Of a DNA stretch of 64,000 nt, positions 52,501 to 62,110 are shown piece after piece. The notes under the pieces are model-generated. The model was not told the origin of the DNA and did no database searches. It was given only the letters and a program-made list of their open reading frames with translations. The DNA is from Roseburia sp. GTDB taxonomy: Bacteria; Bacillota; Clostridia; Lachnospirales; Lachnospiraceae. A program made the translations under genes and the position numbers. The first letter of the stretch is position 1. Every line of letters begins with the position of its first letter. The stretch covers positions 394,987 to 458,986 of the forward strand of contig JAGBEG010000013.1 of the NCBI GenBank assembly GCA_017937095.1, read 5' to 3'.

Positions 52501-53094
52501 TTATACTCTCCCTGTATAGCACATGATATGCCTCACAATGACATCAATCCCGGCAATCCACAAAAGAAGCGCGCCGCCGACATATGCCTTTGTCTTGTGT
52601 TGAAATCCAAAATGGTAGCCGGTATACATTCCCATGACCACGACCGCGACCGTGATACCCACAATAAGAATCAGCATCCGAGCCAGATTCGTTTCAAGGA
52701 ATCCGAACGCAATTCCCGCAAGCAGCGTGTAAATGCTCGTCACCGCCGCCATCCGAAGGAACCGGCCCATCCCAAGCTTTTCTTCAAGACGCTCGTTGAC
52801 CCATTCGTTCTTTACCGCTTTTACGATCAGGCGGACCCCAAGCGCAAAGAAAATGACCGCCGCAATCACAAGCCCTACAAATTTCTCATCATGCGCCAGA
52901 TTGTTGCTGTAAAGAAGCCCGGACAGAAACGTGCCTATCGCCAGTGCCGAGAGCTGCCACGCTGCCACCAGCACGCAGATCAGCGTCAGTTGCTTTTTAT
53001 CTATCTTAGCAACCAAAGAGCCCTGACACTCCATCCCTGCAAAAATGTCAAGTGATATTCCCGCTATAATCAGAACATTTTCTATCCAGTTCAT
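52501..53094 (-). CDS. MntP-like membrane exporter
   Basis: A 197-residue protein with six predicted segments, in two matching halves as in MntP. The first half has the Asp motif GISLDIFAGMEC (compare SMDAFAVS in MntP) and the second GYHFGFQHK and WIAGIDVIVRHI. MntP exports manganese in E. coli; the sequence here is divergent and substrate is uncertain. GGGAGG precedes ATG. A yybP-ykoY type leader would be expected for manganese control, but the promoter-to-start distance seems too short for it. Confidence 0.75.
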   Translation of the reverse strand: MNWIENVLIIAGISLDIFAGMECQGSLVAKIDKKQLTLICVLVAAWQLSALAIGTFLSGLLYSNNLAHDEKFVGLVIAAVIFFALGVRLIVKAVKNEWVNERLEEKLGMGRFLRMAAVTSIYTLLAGIAFGFLETNLARMLILIVGITVAVVVMGMYTGYHFGFQHKTKAYVGGALLLWIAGIDVIVRHIMCYTGRV

Positions 53095-53182
53095 GACGTT
53101 CCTCCCTTACATGACTCCTTAATTATTATACTCTCTTCCTGTCATTTTTCTATAGGAAATGCGATTTTATTGATAATTGCCA

Positions 53183-55438
53183 TCAATCTTTTTCATCCTC
53201 TGCCGAAATCGCATCGGTCTTGTAGATGAACTTGACGCTTCCGTTCACGCCATCAGCAATGTCTGTATAGCTCTGGTACTCTGCGCCTGCATCCAGAACC
53301 GCCTGAATCCTGTCCATAAGAGGCTCCATATCGCCATTGTAAGAATTGAGAATCTTCTCGACGCCTTCCTCATTGAAGGTCACGATGCCATCCGCAAGCT
53401 GATGCGCGCCGTCGCTGAGCAGATTCACACCGTCTGCAATCGCATTCGTTCCATCCTTAAGCTGTCCTGCGCCGTCGTTTAACGTACCATTGTTTGCGAC
53501 AAGCGTAGATGAACCGTCCGCAAGCTGTGCCGCTCCATCCTTAAGCTGTCCGACTCCGCTGCTGAGTGTTCCCGCGCTTTCATTCAGCTTTGTGATGCCT
53601 GCATCCAGTGCGCCGATTCCCTCCGAGAGTTCAGACGCTCCGGCTGCCACCTGTGCCGCCCCCTGCTGCAGCGCAGTAAGCTGTGTCATGCTGTCTCCTC
53701 CGGTAAGCGACGCTTCCACCTGATTGATTGCATTAAGCGCGCCGTCCACCTGACCCATTCCGTTCTGCAACGCTGCGATTGTATCGCCCAGTGCGTCAAT
53801 GACTGCCGCCGCCTCAGATGCATTCGTAATCGAATAATTCATACCGGAAGCTGTGAGCGCCTGCGCAACACCTGCATAGTACTGCTGTGCGCCGCCCGCC
53901 AACTGCTGCGCGCCGCCCACGAGCTGCGCATATTGTGCATCCGCCGTATTTCCGCCGCCTGCGACGTAACTTGCCGCCTGCGCATAATACCCTGCCGCCT
54001 GCACATCATAGTCAATTCCTGCCTTTAAATTATCCTGCGCGGACTGTAAGGACTGTACCGTTGCCTGTGCCTGCTCATAAGTCATTCCGGCGCTCGCCTG
54101 GAAATTGCCATACACGCCTTCCTTGCTCGCCTCAAGCGTCGTTCCCATGCCCTGAATCGTTCCTACAAGCTGATCGACGCCCGCGCTGACCTGTGCCGCT
54201 CCTGTCGCAAGGCTTTCCGCTCCTGCCGCCGCGCTGTCCGCTCCGTCCTTAAGCTGTCCGACGCCGCTTGTCAGCGCCGGAACATTGTCCGCAAGCGTAT
54301 CGATTCCGCCCTTTAATGTGCCGATTCCGGTATTTAACGCATCCGCTCCCTGCGTATATGCTGCAATGCCATCCTTTAACGTTCCCATACCGTCCTGGAA
54401 CTCTCCGAGGCTGTCCTTTAAGGTATCGACACCGTCTGCCAGCTCCGCAGAGCCGTCCTCGAGCTGCTCGGTCGCATCGGTCAGCGTATCTAACAGTTCA
54501 TCAATCGAGGAGGTATCGCTCTCGCCCTCCGCGCTGATGAAATTCGTCGCGTTTGCAACTACCGTCATCGTCGTATCTAATGAGAAATTCTCGACGTCTG
54601 CTGTCACTTCCACATATTCCGGAATCGTGATATCCGCATCAAAGTCGCTTTCATCAACGTCCAGACTGTCTTTTAAGCCCGGAAGCGCATAGCCGACAAC
54701 CACGCTTCTATTTCCGTCTGCAATGACCCTGCCGTTTTCTACCTCGATGTTGGTAAATTCATCTCCGAGAACCATTCCGCTGAGCGCGACGAACGGAACA
54801 CAGATCTCCTCTTCCTTCCCGCCGATGTCCGCCTTTACCTTCTCATTATTCGTATAATCAAAACGGATTGTCACCTTGCCGGACCTGCCTGCAAGCTCCT
54901 CCGGGGAAATCTCTTTTCCGTCCAGAGAGTAGGTAATCTTCTGGCTGACCGGAAGCTGCCCTGTGGATGTTCCCTGATAGTAGATATCGTTTCCGTCCGC
55001 CTGCCATACAAGCTTATTGCCGCTCTGCGTGAATGTCTCGTCGCCTTTTACGTTTTCAATATCCGTAAGCGTTGACGCGTCCTCAATCGTCGCCTTATCA
55101 TCGTTGTTGATCAGATGGTCGGATACGATGACCTTCTGCTCCTTTCCGGTGCTGTCCGCAATGACATAGACCGTCTCCTCTTTTCCAATCTCCTTCTCAT
55201 CGATACTGATATTGCCCGTAAGCTCATCACGCAGGCTGCTAAGCGTATCTTCCTCCTCCGCGTCTGCTTCCGTATCTTCCTCCTCTGCGGCTGCCTCGGT
55301 CGTCTTATCGCTTCCCTTCGCCGCGCTGACCTGATAGACAGAGGTCCCTGTCGCTGCAAGCGTCACCACCAGCATACCGGCAATAATCCTGATTGCGTAT
55401 TTATTTTTGAACTTCGATTTTAACTCTGGTAATTTCAT
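53183..55438 (-). CDS. YhgE/Pip-like envelope protein with Leu-Gly heptad repeats
   Basis: A 751-residue membrane-anchored protein. Residues about 15-38 are one N-terminal membrane span (AIRIIAGMLVVTLAATGTSV), followed by an acidic linker and a beta-rich region. Residues about 310-730 carry repeats of the type QLKDGADSAAAGAESLATGA (X-X-X-Leu-X-X-Gly), the YhgE/Pip heptads that form long helical rods. It lacks the six C-terminal membrane spans of full Pip proteins; those functions are probably supplied by the adjacent MMPL protein. GGAGGTTAAAATC precedes ATG 55438. Confidence 0.88.
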   Translation of the reverse strand: MKLPELKSKFKNKYAIRIIAGMLVVTLAATGTSVYQVSAAKGSDKTTEAAAEEEDTEADAEEEDTLSSLRDELTGNISIDEKEIGKEETVYVIADSTGKEQKVIVSDHLINNDDKATIEDASTLTDIENVKGDETFTQSGNKLVWQADGNDIYYQGTSTGQLPVSQKITYSLDGKEISPEELAGRSGKVTIRFDYTNNEKVKADIGGKEEEICVPFVALSGMVLGDEFTNIEVENGRVIADGNRSVVVGYALPGLKDSLDVDESDFDADITIPEYVEVTADVENFSLDTTMTVVANATNFISAEGESDTSSIDELLDTLTDATEQLEDGSAELADGVDTLKDSLGEFQDGMGTLKDGIAAYTQGADALNTGIGTLKGGIDTLADNVPALTSGVGQLKDGADSAAAGAESLATGAAQVSAGVDQLVGTIQGMGTTLEASKEGVYGNFQASAGMTYEQAQATVQSLQSAQDNLKAGIDYDVQAAGYYAQAASYVAGGGNTADAQYAQLVGGAQQLAGGAQQYYAGVAQALTASGMNYSITNASEAAAVIDALGDTIAALQNGMGQVDGALNAINQVEASLTGGDSMTQLTALQQGAAQVAAGASELSEGIGALDAGITKLNESAGTLSSGVGQLKDGAAQLADGSSTLVANNGTLNDGAGQLKDGTNAIADGVNLLSDGAHQLADGIVTFNEEGVEKILNSYNGDMEPLMDRIQAVLDAGAEYQSYTDIADGVNGSVKFIYKTDAISAEDEKD

Positions 55439-55463
55439 GATTTTAACCTCCAATTTTCTCTGG

Positions 55464-57581
55464 CTACTGCATGGATACATTGTGCTGTGTCGTATCGATT
55501 TCTTTTTCCTTCCTGTCGCGGAATCCTATGCTGGTAGCACAGATTACCTTATCAAATACCATGAACATGGACGGCAGGATGAAGATAACGACGAACATAC
55601 TGATAATCGCTCCGCGCGCCATCAGAAGACACAGGGAACTGATCATATCAATATTGGAATACATACCCACACCAAATGTTGCTGCAAAGAAGCTGAACGC
55701 GCTGACAATGATCGACTGGATGGAGCTCTGCAGCGCCGCCACGACCGCATCCCGCTTGTCTGCGCCCTGACGTCTCGCCTTTTTATATTTCGTTGTCATA
55801 AGGATTGCATAGTCCACCGTTGCGCCGAGCTGTATCGTGCCGATAACGATGGATGCGATAAACGGCAGGGTCGTGTTCGTATACGCCGGGATTCCCATAT
55901 TGATAAAAATGGCAAATTCGATGACTGCCACCAGAATGATCGGCAGCGAAACCGATTTGAACACGAGCGCAATAATTACGAAAATCGCTCCGATCGATAC
56001 GATGCTGACCGTCTTAAAATCCTGGTCTGTAATCTCAATCAGATCCTTCGTACACGGCGCCTCGCCGATCAGCATTGCAGAGTTATCGTATTTCTTGATA
56101 ATCTGGTTGATTTCCTCGCACTGCGCATTGACCTCATCCGATGCAACCGCGTATTCCGATCCGACCAGCATCATCTGGTAATCTCCGTTTATCAGGACTT
56201 CCTTCACGTCATCCGGGATGAACTCCTTGGGGATTCCCGGTCCCACAAGGGAATCAAAGCCAAGCGCCATCTTCACGCCGTCCACCTTACTGATCTCATC
56301 GAGCATTGCGCTCGCATCCTTCGAAGACAGGCTGCTGTCCGCGATGATCATATGGGTGGCTCCCATCTCGAAATCCTCATTCAGCTTGTCGTTTGCCGCA
56401 ATACTGTCAAGACTCTTCGGCAGCGTTCCGGCAAGGTCGTAATAAACGTCCGTATGATTGTAGCCGTAAAGCGCCGGTCCTAAAATCACAAGGAATGCAA
56501 TAAGGAAGATTCCGTAATGACGCACGACCCAGTCTGCGATTCTTCCCATATCCGGGATGATGACCTTATGCTTCGTCTTCTCTACCGCCTTGTCAAAGAC
56601 AAGAATCATCGAAGGAAGCACGGTGACACAGCAGATTACGCCGAGGACAACGCCCTTCGCCATGACGATTCCAAGATCCATGCCCAGTGTAAAGCTCATA
56701 AAGCAGAGTGCGATAAAGCCTGCCACCGTCGTGATGGAACTGCCGACCACGGAAGTGATCGTGTTCGAGATTGCATGCGCCATCGCGCGCTTTTTATCGC
56801 CCGGAAAACGCTCCTGCTGCTCCTCATAACTGTGCCACAGGAAAATCGAGTAATCCATCGTAACACCGAGCTGCAGCACCGCCGCAAGCGCCTGCGTCAC
56901 ATAGGAAATTTCTCCCTGGAATATATTCGTACCAAGGTTATAGACGATTGCCATTCCGATACTGAGCAGGAAGAAAATCGGTGCAATGGCTGAGTCCATC
57001 GTAAGAGAAAGCACGATGACTGCCAACACGACCGCAATCAGTACATAAATCGGTGTCTCCTGATTGGAAAGGTTCTTTGTGTCCGTGACGACTGCCGACA
57101 TACCGCTGATATAACAGCGTCCCTGTACCACGTCACGCAGTTCCTCGATCGCGTCCATCGTCTCATCCGCCGACATCGACGTGTCATAGAGCACCGCGAG
57201 CAGTGTGCTGTCCTTTTCATCATTATTAAAGAAGTCATAAATTTCATCCGGCAGTATTTCCATCGGAATACTGATGTCCGCCAATGAATCGTACCAGATG
57301 ACAGATTTTACATGAGGCACCTCCGCCATCTGCTCACGCATTGCAGCAATGTCCGCAGGCTCCATTCCCTCCACTACGCAGAAGGAAAATGCTCCTGTCC
57401 CAAATTCCTCCAAAAGGATATCCTGTCCCTTCATCGTCTCGATGTCACCCGGAAGGTAGGTCAAGATATCATAATTGACTCTCGTGTTCAGATAGCCTAT
57501 ACCCGCCGGAATCAGCAGCAGAATACTCAGAATCAGAATCGGTATCCGCAGCTTGACGACTGCTTTTCCAAACTTAATCAT
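55464..57581 (-). CDS. MMPL/RND family transporter
   Basis: A 705-residue RND-type permease with about 12 membrane segments in two halves, each with an extracytoplasmic loop. MMPL features include FQGEISYVTQALAAVLQLGVTMDYSIFLWH and the equivalent IGTIQLGATVDYAILM in the second half, carrying the Asp-Tyr pair that conducts protons. Such proteins export lipids, fatty acids or drugs. The start is ATG 57581 (GAGAGGGACAATC), not the earlier frame. It lies 25 bases before the YhgE-like gene, so the two form an operon. Confidence 0.92.
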   Translation of the reverse strand: MIKFGKAVVKLRIPILILSILLLIPAGIGYLNTRVNYDILTYLPGDIETMKGQDILLEEFGTGAFSFCVVEGMEPADIAAMREQMAEVPHVKSVIWYDSLADISIPMEILPDEIYDFFNNDEKDSTLLAVLYDTSMSADETMDAIEELRDVVQGRCYISGMSAVVTDTKNLSNQETPIYVLIAVVLAVIVLSLTMDSAIAPIFFLLSIGMAIVYNLGTNIFQGEISYVTQALAAVLQLGVTMDYSIFLWHSYEEQQERFPGDKKRAMAHAISNTITSVVGSSITTVAGFIALCFMSFTLGMDLGIVMAKGVVLGVICCVTVLPSMILVFDKAVEKTKHKVIIPDMGRIADWVVRHYGIFLIAFLVILGPALYGYNHTDVYYDLAGTLPKSLDSIAANDKLNEDFEMGATHMIIADSSLSSKDASAMLDEISKVDGVKMALGFDSLVGPGIPKEFIPDDVKEVLINGDYQMMLVGSEYAVASDEVNAQCEEINQIIKKYDNSAMLIGEAPCTKDLIEITDQDFKTVSIVSIGAIFVIIALVFKSVSLPIILVAVIEFAIFINMGIPAYTNTTLPFIASIVIGTIQLGATVDYAILMTTKYKKARRQGADKRDAVVAALQSSIQSIIVSAFSFFAATFGVGMYSNIDMISSLCLLMARGAIISMFVVIFILPSMFMVFDKVICATSIGFRDRKEKEIDTTQHNVSMQ

Positions 57582-57620
57582 GATTGTCCCTCTCTTTCTT
57601 TTCAATGGATTCATTGTATA

Positions 57621-57655
57621 AAAAAAAGACTGAATATGAAAATATTCAATCTTTT
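57621..57655 (-). terminator. terminator-like hairpin before the MMPL gene
   Basis: The minus strand AAAAAGATTGAATAT pairs with ATATTCAGTCTTTTT around TTTC (one G-U), followed by TTT. It stands between the TetR gene and the MMPL start, 40 bases before the latter. It may end the TetR transcript or act as an attenuator in the MMPL leader. Confidence 0.7.
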
Positions 57656-57667
57656 TATCGTGTAGTA

Positions 57668-57703
57668 TTAAAATATACACACCGATATAAATGTATATTT
57701 TAA
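57668..57703. promoter_or_regulatory. inverted repeat, probable TetR operator
   Basis: TTAAAATATACA (57668-57679) and TGTATATTTTAA (57692-57703) are perfect 12-base arms separated by 12 bases. It lies between the TetR and MMPL genes, a likely site for control of MMPL by the regulator. Confidence 0.65.
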
Positions 57704-57756
57704 ATGACAGATTCAGGCGATTGTATAATAGTGAACACCGCCGTCACATCTGCCCG

Positions 57757-58323
57757 TTAAAGCTCAGCCAAAATGTCTTCCATGGAACACTTAATGATAT
57801 AATTATATATGTCCGCCAGTTCCTTCGCGGAAATCGTCATCCCCGACTGAATCCATGTGATGACTACATAGCACATCGACTGTGCGTAGTATTCCGCGAT
57901 CCGCTCCGGGGTCAGCCAGACATACTTCTGCTTCTTCCCCGCCGAAGATCTGCGTATGACATTTAACAGCAGGCGCTGCACGCAGCTTTGCACAATGCTC
58001 CCAAAAGAATTCTGTCCATCCAGCCTGCTCGCCCTGATATAAAATTCCTTGTCCTTCTCGATCTCAGTGAACAGCAGCACCAGCGCCTCATTGACCATGC
58101 CGTTTGTAATCAGCATCTCCACCGGCTCCAGCAGTTCCTTATTAATAATCCATTCCAGAAGATCGTATTTGTCCTGAAAATGGTTGTAGAAGGTCGGACG
58201 GATCACCCCTGCCTTATCTGTAATTTCTTTAATTGTAATCTTCTCGATCGGCTGCTTCAATGCCAGTTCCTTAAAGCTTGCCGCCAAAAGTGTATCAATC
58301 GCACCTTTACCCTGCCCAGCCAT
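57757..58323 (-). CDS. TetR/AcrR family transcriptional regulator
   Basis: A 188-residue repressor with N-terminal helix-turn-helix (TIKEITDKAGVIRPTFYNHF) and a helical effector domain of the TetR_C_11 type (YVWLTPERIAEYYAQSMCYV). Effector unknown. It precedes the MMPL/YhgE operon with a 36-base inverted repeat between. AGGAAATT precedes ATG. Confidence 0.9.
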   Translation of the reverse strand: MAGQGKGAIDTLLAASFKELALKQPIEKITIKEITDKAGVIRPTFYNHFQDKYDLLEWIINKELLEPVEMLITNGMVNEALVLLFTEIEKDKEFYIRASRLDGQNSFGSIVQSCVQRLLLNVIRRSSAGKKQKYVWLTPERIAEYYAQSMCYVVITWIQSGMTISAKELADIYNYIIKCSMEDILAEL

Positions 58324-58345
58324 AATTTCCTCTTGCCCAAAGGCT

Positions 58346-59401
58346 CTATTGCATGATCAGTCTGCCTACCGTTATCGCGCGCGCAGACTCTTCATCCCGT
58401 AAATTCAGTATCTCTCCCGTATCAATGACACGCACCAGCGGTCTTAACGGGAAGTTGTCAAAATTCTCCATCACCACTGCATGCTGCCCATTCGACAGTT
58501 CGACCTCGCATCCCACAGGATATGCCGCCATCTTTCTCACAAAAATATTGACAAGCTGCGGATCGAACCGGACTCCGCTCATTGCCATCAGATATTCCAG
58601 CGCCTCCGAGGGCGGCTGTCCCTTTCCTGCCGGCTGTGCCGAGGTCATAACATCATAACAGTTTGCAATCCTGATAATTCTCGCGAACAGACCGATATCC
58701 TCTCCGGTCTTCCCAAGCGGATACCCCTCTCCGTTATAGTTCTCGTGATGCTCCAAAATTCCCGTATATACCTCATGGGAGAAATGAAACACGCTCCTTA
58801 AGTACTCCGCGCCAAGCTTCGGATGGCTCTTAAAAACCTCCTCATCCGCACCGCCAGACGTTTCCCGACCGACCACCAGCTCGCGGTCCATAAACCGCTT
58901 CCCAATATCATGCAGAAATGCCGCGCAGGCAAGCTGGCACAATTCATCATATGCCAGTCCCAGACGCGCACCGGCCACAATGGATAATACGCCGACGCTG
59001 ATGGAGTGGTAATAGATGTAGTCGTCGTAGTTCTTGATATCGAGCATGTTGTACATCACATCCCCGTTGTTCACAACATTCTCCACCACGGACTCCGCGA
59101 CCTTCTGAATCCGCACTTCAGCAGAGCCAGACTCCTGTCCGTCCCCGGCGCCGCCAAACAGCTCATATACAATTTTCAGTGCCCGGCTTCTGACCTGCGG
59201 ACTGATGACCTGCTGTATCTCAACGCCCCGCGTAAATTCATCATCAATGTAGACTCCGGGGAATCCGAGAAACTCCAGATTGGAAATGTATTCCTCACTA
59301 AGCAGCAAATGCTTTGCCAGAAGAAGTCTCCCCGCTCCGTCAAAGATATCCTGTCCCAATGCCATTCCCGGGGTCAGTCTGCCTGTCGGTAAATAGCGCA
59401 T
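58346..59401 (-). CDS. HD-GYP cyclic di-GMP phosphodiesterase
   Basis: A 351-residue signalling enzyme. The N-terminal 110 residues (MRYLPTGRLTPGMALGQDIF) resemble a DUF3391-like regulatory part. The HD-GYP domain spans about 125-300: YYHSISVGVLSIVAGARLG, HDIGK, and HHENYNGEGYP, all metal and GYP residues intact. It hydrolyses c-di-GMP to GMP by family. The start is ATG 59401 with GGAAGGGCAATAC; 24 upstream codons are discarded. Confidence 0.9.
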   Translation of the reverse strand: MRYLPTGRLTPGMALGQDIFDGAGRLLLAKHLLLSEEYISNLEFLGFPGVYIDDEFTRGVEIQQVISPQVRSRALKIVYELFGGAGDGQESGSAEVRIQKVAESVVENVVNNGDVMYNMLDIKNYDDYIYYHSISVGVLSIVAGARLGLAYDELCQLACAAFLHDIGKRFMDRELVVGRETSGGADEEVFKSHPKLGAEYLRSVFHFSHEVYTGILEHHENYNGEGYPLGKTGEDIGLFARIIRIANCYDVMTSAQPAGKGQPPSEALEYLMAMSGVRFDPQLVNIFVRKMAAYPVGCEVELSNGQHAVVMENFDNFPLRPLVRVIDTGEILNLRDEESARAITVGRLIMQ

Positions 59402-59456
59402 GTATTGCCCTTCCTCTCCATACAAAATCGGTAGAATAATACATATTTTAGCGCAT

Positions 59457-59687
59457 TTACTCGTCAAATTCAACTGTCACAAAGTACCCTTTTGGCGTTT
59501 CCTTGACATCCACTACGGTGCCCTCCCGCGACTTGATCCGCTCGCTCACCGCATAATTCGCCGACATCGCATATGCTTTTCCCAACGTATAATAATAGGA
59601 ATTGGGCAGTTTTCCCTCTGTGACCGGAAGCACGTCTCCGACATTCAAAAGTCCTGTCCGTTCCATCTTAAACTCTTCTCTGCGCAT
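59457..59687 (-). CDS. small acidic/basic protein, unknown function
   Basis: A 76-residue protein of unknown function, possibly a beta-barrel (TGLLNVGDVLPVTEGKLP, KSREGTVVDVKETPKGYFVTVEFDE). The start may be ATG 59687 or ATG 59666 (GAAGAG upstream). It lies 55 bases before the HD-GYP start, so the two could be co-transcribed. The protein reads like a small SH3-like domain; this is inference. Confidence 0.65.
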   Translation of the reverse strand: MRREEFKMERTGLLNVGDVLPVTEGKLPNSYYYTLGKAYAMSANYAVSERIKSREGTVVDVKETPKGYFVTVEFDE

Positions 59688-59732
59688 TGCAAAATCCCTG
59701 TTTCTATCTTATTCTATGGGTATTTCCTACTA

Positions 59733-59761
59733 TTGCCACATGTATTTCATTATAGTATAAT
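59733..59761 (+). promoter_or_regulatory. sigma-A promoter of the GADEF-HD-GYP gene
   Basis: TTGCCA (59733-59738), 17 bases, perfect TATAAT (59756-59761), 49 bases before the start codon. Confidence 0.78.
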
Positions 59762-59810
59762 ACCCTTAAATTCTCAAGATATTTTAGATTTATGATAGAC
59801 AAGGAGCTAC

Positions 59811-61412
59811 ATGTGGGACCAAGATACTGAAATAGAAAATTTTTTATCATCTGTCATCCGTTTGATACATCCCGATGCAATCTATGACCTGATGCTGCAG
59901 ACGCTCGTTTCTCTTCTTCATCCGGATGGTCTGCTGCTGATGTTCAACAAAAATGCCGACCAGACTTATCATGTTACACGAAGCTGGGGCGACATTTCCT
60001 TTGAAAAAGATTATTGTTTTTCCAATCCCACCGTTACCAGACGGCTTCTGGCTTCCGACAGCTATATTCCCTTAAACGACGATCCTGATACACGTTCTGT
60101 TTTGGATCTGCTGACCAGCCGCAAACGCAAATGGCTCACAGAGCAGGACATCTCCGCCATTTATTGTCTGAAATACTGTCATGCACTCATTGGCTTTCTG
60201 TTCATAGCAAGGCACGATCATAAGCTGCCGGACGCATCACAGGTACACGCACTTGATAAAATCAGCTACTACGCCGCCCATGCGCTTCGCAATGCCAATC
60301 TCTACCAGAACGCCTACCGCGCTTCGATTACCGACGATCTGACATCGCTTTACAACCGTAAGCACGCTTTCGAATGCATCGGAAACCGCTGTCTTGCACA
60401 GACGCCATGTGCTTTAATTCTGCTGGATATTGATGATTTTAAGCTGTACAACGAGCTGTACGGTTCCAGAGAGGGCGACAGCTTAATCCACCGCTGTGCA
60501 CAGTTGATTTTACAGGCGCTTCCCGACAACGCCATGGCGTTCCGCTTTGGCGCGGATGAATTTCTGGTATTATGGGATACGAACGATATGGAACGCATCC
60601 GGGACTTTGCCGATCGCCTTGTTGACCGCATCACACATGCCAACGCCTCAGATATGATCTGGGATATGAAGATTACCTGTGGTATCTCCTCATTTCCTGA
60701 CATTTCGGGCAACGCTTCTCTACTGCTCCACAATGCGGAGCAGGCGGTGTACTTTGGCAAGCTTGAGGGCAAAGGACACACCACGGTCTATCAGAAGGGG
60801 CTGGAAAAGCGCGCCCAGAATCCCGATATGCGCGCCGCCTATGAACGCGTCGCTCCGACGATTTATGCGCTGACCGCAGCCATCGACGCCAAAGACAATT
60901 ACACCTTCGTCCACTCCATGAACGTGTCCAAATATGCTGTCGCGCTTGCAGAGGCGATTGGCATGAGTGCGAATGATATCGAGATTGTCCGAAACGCCGG
61001 AATGCTGCATGACATCGGCAAAATCAGCATTCCGGAACATATCTTAAAGAAAACGACAGACCTGACCGATGAGGAATATGCCATCATGAAAACGCATGTG
61101 GAAAATTCCACAAAAATGATACGCTATCTGCCAAATATGGACTACGTCATTCCCGCTGTGGTCGCCCATCACGAGCGCTATGACGGCACCGGCTACCCGC
61201 GCGGTCTTGCAGGCGAGGAAATTCCTCTTATGGGCAGGATTCTCACAATTGCAGACTGTTTCGACGCCATGACGGCACGCAGACCATATAAGCAGCCAAT
61301 GCCTGTATCCTATGCAGTTGAGCAATTACAGAAAAACAGCGGAACGCAGTTCGACCCGGAACTGGTAAAATGCTTTATCGCACTCATTGAAGAACGAAAA
61401 ATAGCGGTGTAA
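59811..61412 (+). CDS. GAF-like, degenerate GGDEF and HD-GYP protein
   Basis: A 533-residue signalling protein. Residues about 20-165 look like a GAF sensor. Residues about 170-330 form a GGDEF domain with the altered motif FRFGADEFLVLW (GADEF) and a changed NELYGSREGD instead of the usual NDTYGHxxGD, so cyclase activity is doubtful. Residues about 350-520 are an HD-GYP domain with HDIGK and HHERYDGTGYP intact. The degenerate domain may bind GTP and regulate hydrolysis, as in known GGDEF-EAL proteins; that is inference. AAGGAG stands four bases before ATG. Confidence 0.9.
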   Translation: MWDQDTEIENFLSSVIRLIHPDAIYDLMLQTLVSLLHPDGLLLMFNKNADQTYHVTRSWGDISFEKDYCFSNPTVTRRLLASDSYIPLNDDPDTRSVLDLLTSRKRKWLTEQDISAIYCLKYCHALIGFLFIARHDHKLPDASQVHALDKISYYAAHALRNANLYQNAYRASITDDLTSLYNRKHAFECIGNRCLAQTPCALILLDIDDFKLYNELYGSREGDSLIHRCAQLILQALPDNAMAFRFGADEFLVLWDTNDMERIRDFADRLVDRITHANASDMIWDMKITCGISSFPDISGNASLLLHNAEQAVYFGKLEGKGHTTVYQKGLEKRAQNPDMRAAYERVAPTIYALTAAIDAKDNYTFVHSMNVSKYAVALAEAIGMSANDIEIVRNAGMLHDIGKISIPEHILKKTTDLTDEEYAIMKTHVENSTKMIRYLPNMDYVIPAVVAHHERYDGTGYPRGLAGEEIPLMGRILTIADCFDAMTARRPYKQPMPVSYAVEQLQKNSGTQFDPELVKCFIALIEERKIAV

Positions 61413-61427
61413 TCCACCGCTATTTTT
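61400..61427 (+). terminator. terminator of the GADEF-HD-GYP gene
   Basis: AATAGCGGTG pairs perfectly with CACCGCTATT around 5 bases. TTT follows. It overlaps the last codons. The string TGTCCGCCGCTATT is repeated just downstream (61427-61454). Confidence 0.78.
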
Positions 61428-61450
61428 GTCCGCCGCTATTTTGTCCGCCG

Positions 61451-62044
61451 CTATTCTTTCTCCTCATCCACTTCTCTGTACTCGACATCCACCGCCTCAG
61501 TTTCCTGCTTCATCGCCTTCGCCGCGCGCACCGCACGGTTTGCGACCCACAGATCCGAGATTCCGTCATAGATTAACGCTATTCCGATGAACTGCAGCGC
61601 AAGTGTCACCATACCGAATGCATTCACAATGCAGAGCACCCCAAATACCAGACTGATTGCTGCAATCAGCAGAAGGCTCCACCATTTCTCATATCCGTTG
61701 CTCTTCGTCTCGACCGAAAGCTTGAGATCCTGAATCCCGTGCACGCACAGAATCACACCAATCACAATCGGAATCAGGCTCACAACACTCTCCGGGCGGA
61801 TGAACACCCATACGCCCACCAGAAGTACGATCAGACCAAGTGCTCCCGCAAACGGGTGAATACTCTTATTCAGAAAATAGGAAACAATATCGATCACGCC
61901 CATAATCACAAGCCCAACCGCAAGCACCTTGCAGAATATGTCAATCGTCTCCGCCGGCCAGATCAGAAGAACCACGCCAAGCCCGATGCACAAAAGAGCT
62001 GACGCAATGATATCCGCCTTGATTCTCTTTAACGTCTCCTTCAT
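61451..62044 (-). CDS. DUF308/HdeD family membrane protein
   Basis: A 197-residue protein with six predicted segments in three pairs (ASALLCIGLGVVLLIWP, LAVGLVIMGVIDIVSYFL, LGLIVLLVGVWVFIRPES, IVIGVILCVHGIQDL and others) and an acidic cytoplasmic tail. The repeated small-residue segments match DUF308, the HdeD group linked to acid resistance in E. coli, though no such role is shown here. Confidence 0.88.
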   Translation of the reverse strand: MKETLKRIKADIIASALLCIGLGVVLLIWPAETIDIFCKVLAVGLVIMGVIDIVSYFLNKSIHPFAGALGLIVLLVGVWVFIRPESVVSLIPIVIGVILCVHGIQDLKLSVETKSNGYEKWWSLLLIAAISLVFGVLCIVNAFGMVTLALQFIGIALIYDGISDLWVANRAVRAAKAMKQETEAVDVEYREVDEEKE

Positions 62045-62110
62045 AGCTTTACACTCTCCCTCTTTTGATTATGCTGTGCGCCAATGTACACGGCATGTTA
62101 TTTTTTCGTT

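Noticed and set aside
51610-53055. Plus-strand frame of 481 codons
   Set aside because: It covers two well supported minus-strand genes and codes for a His/Lys/Arg-rich nonsense protein.
52501-53175. Manganese (yybP-ykoY) riboswitch before the MntP-like gene
   Set aside because: A TATAAT lies only about 40 bases before the start codon, leaving no room for the aptamer.
55407-56483. Plus-strand frame of 358 codons opposite the MMPL gene
   Set aside because: Antisense shadow; no ribosome binding site or recognisable domain.
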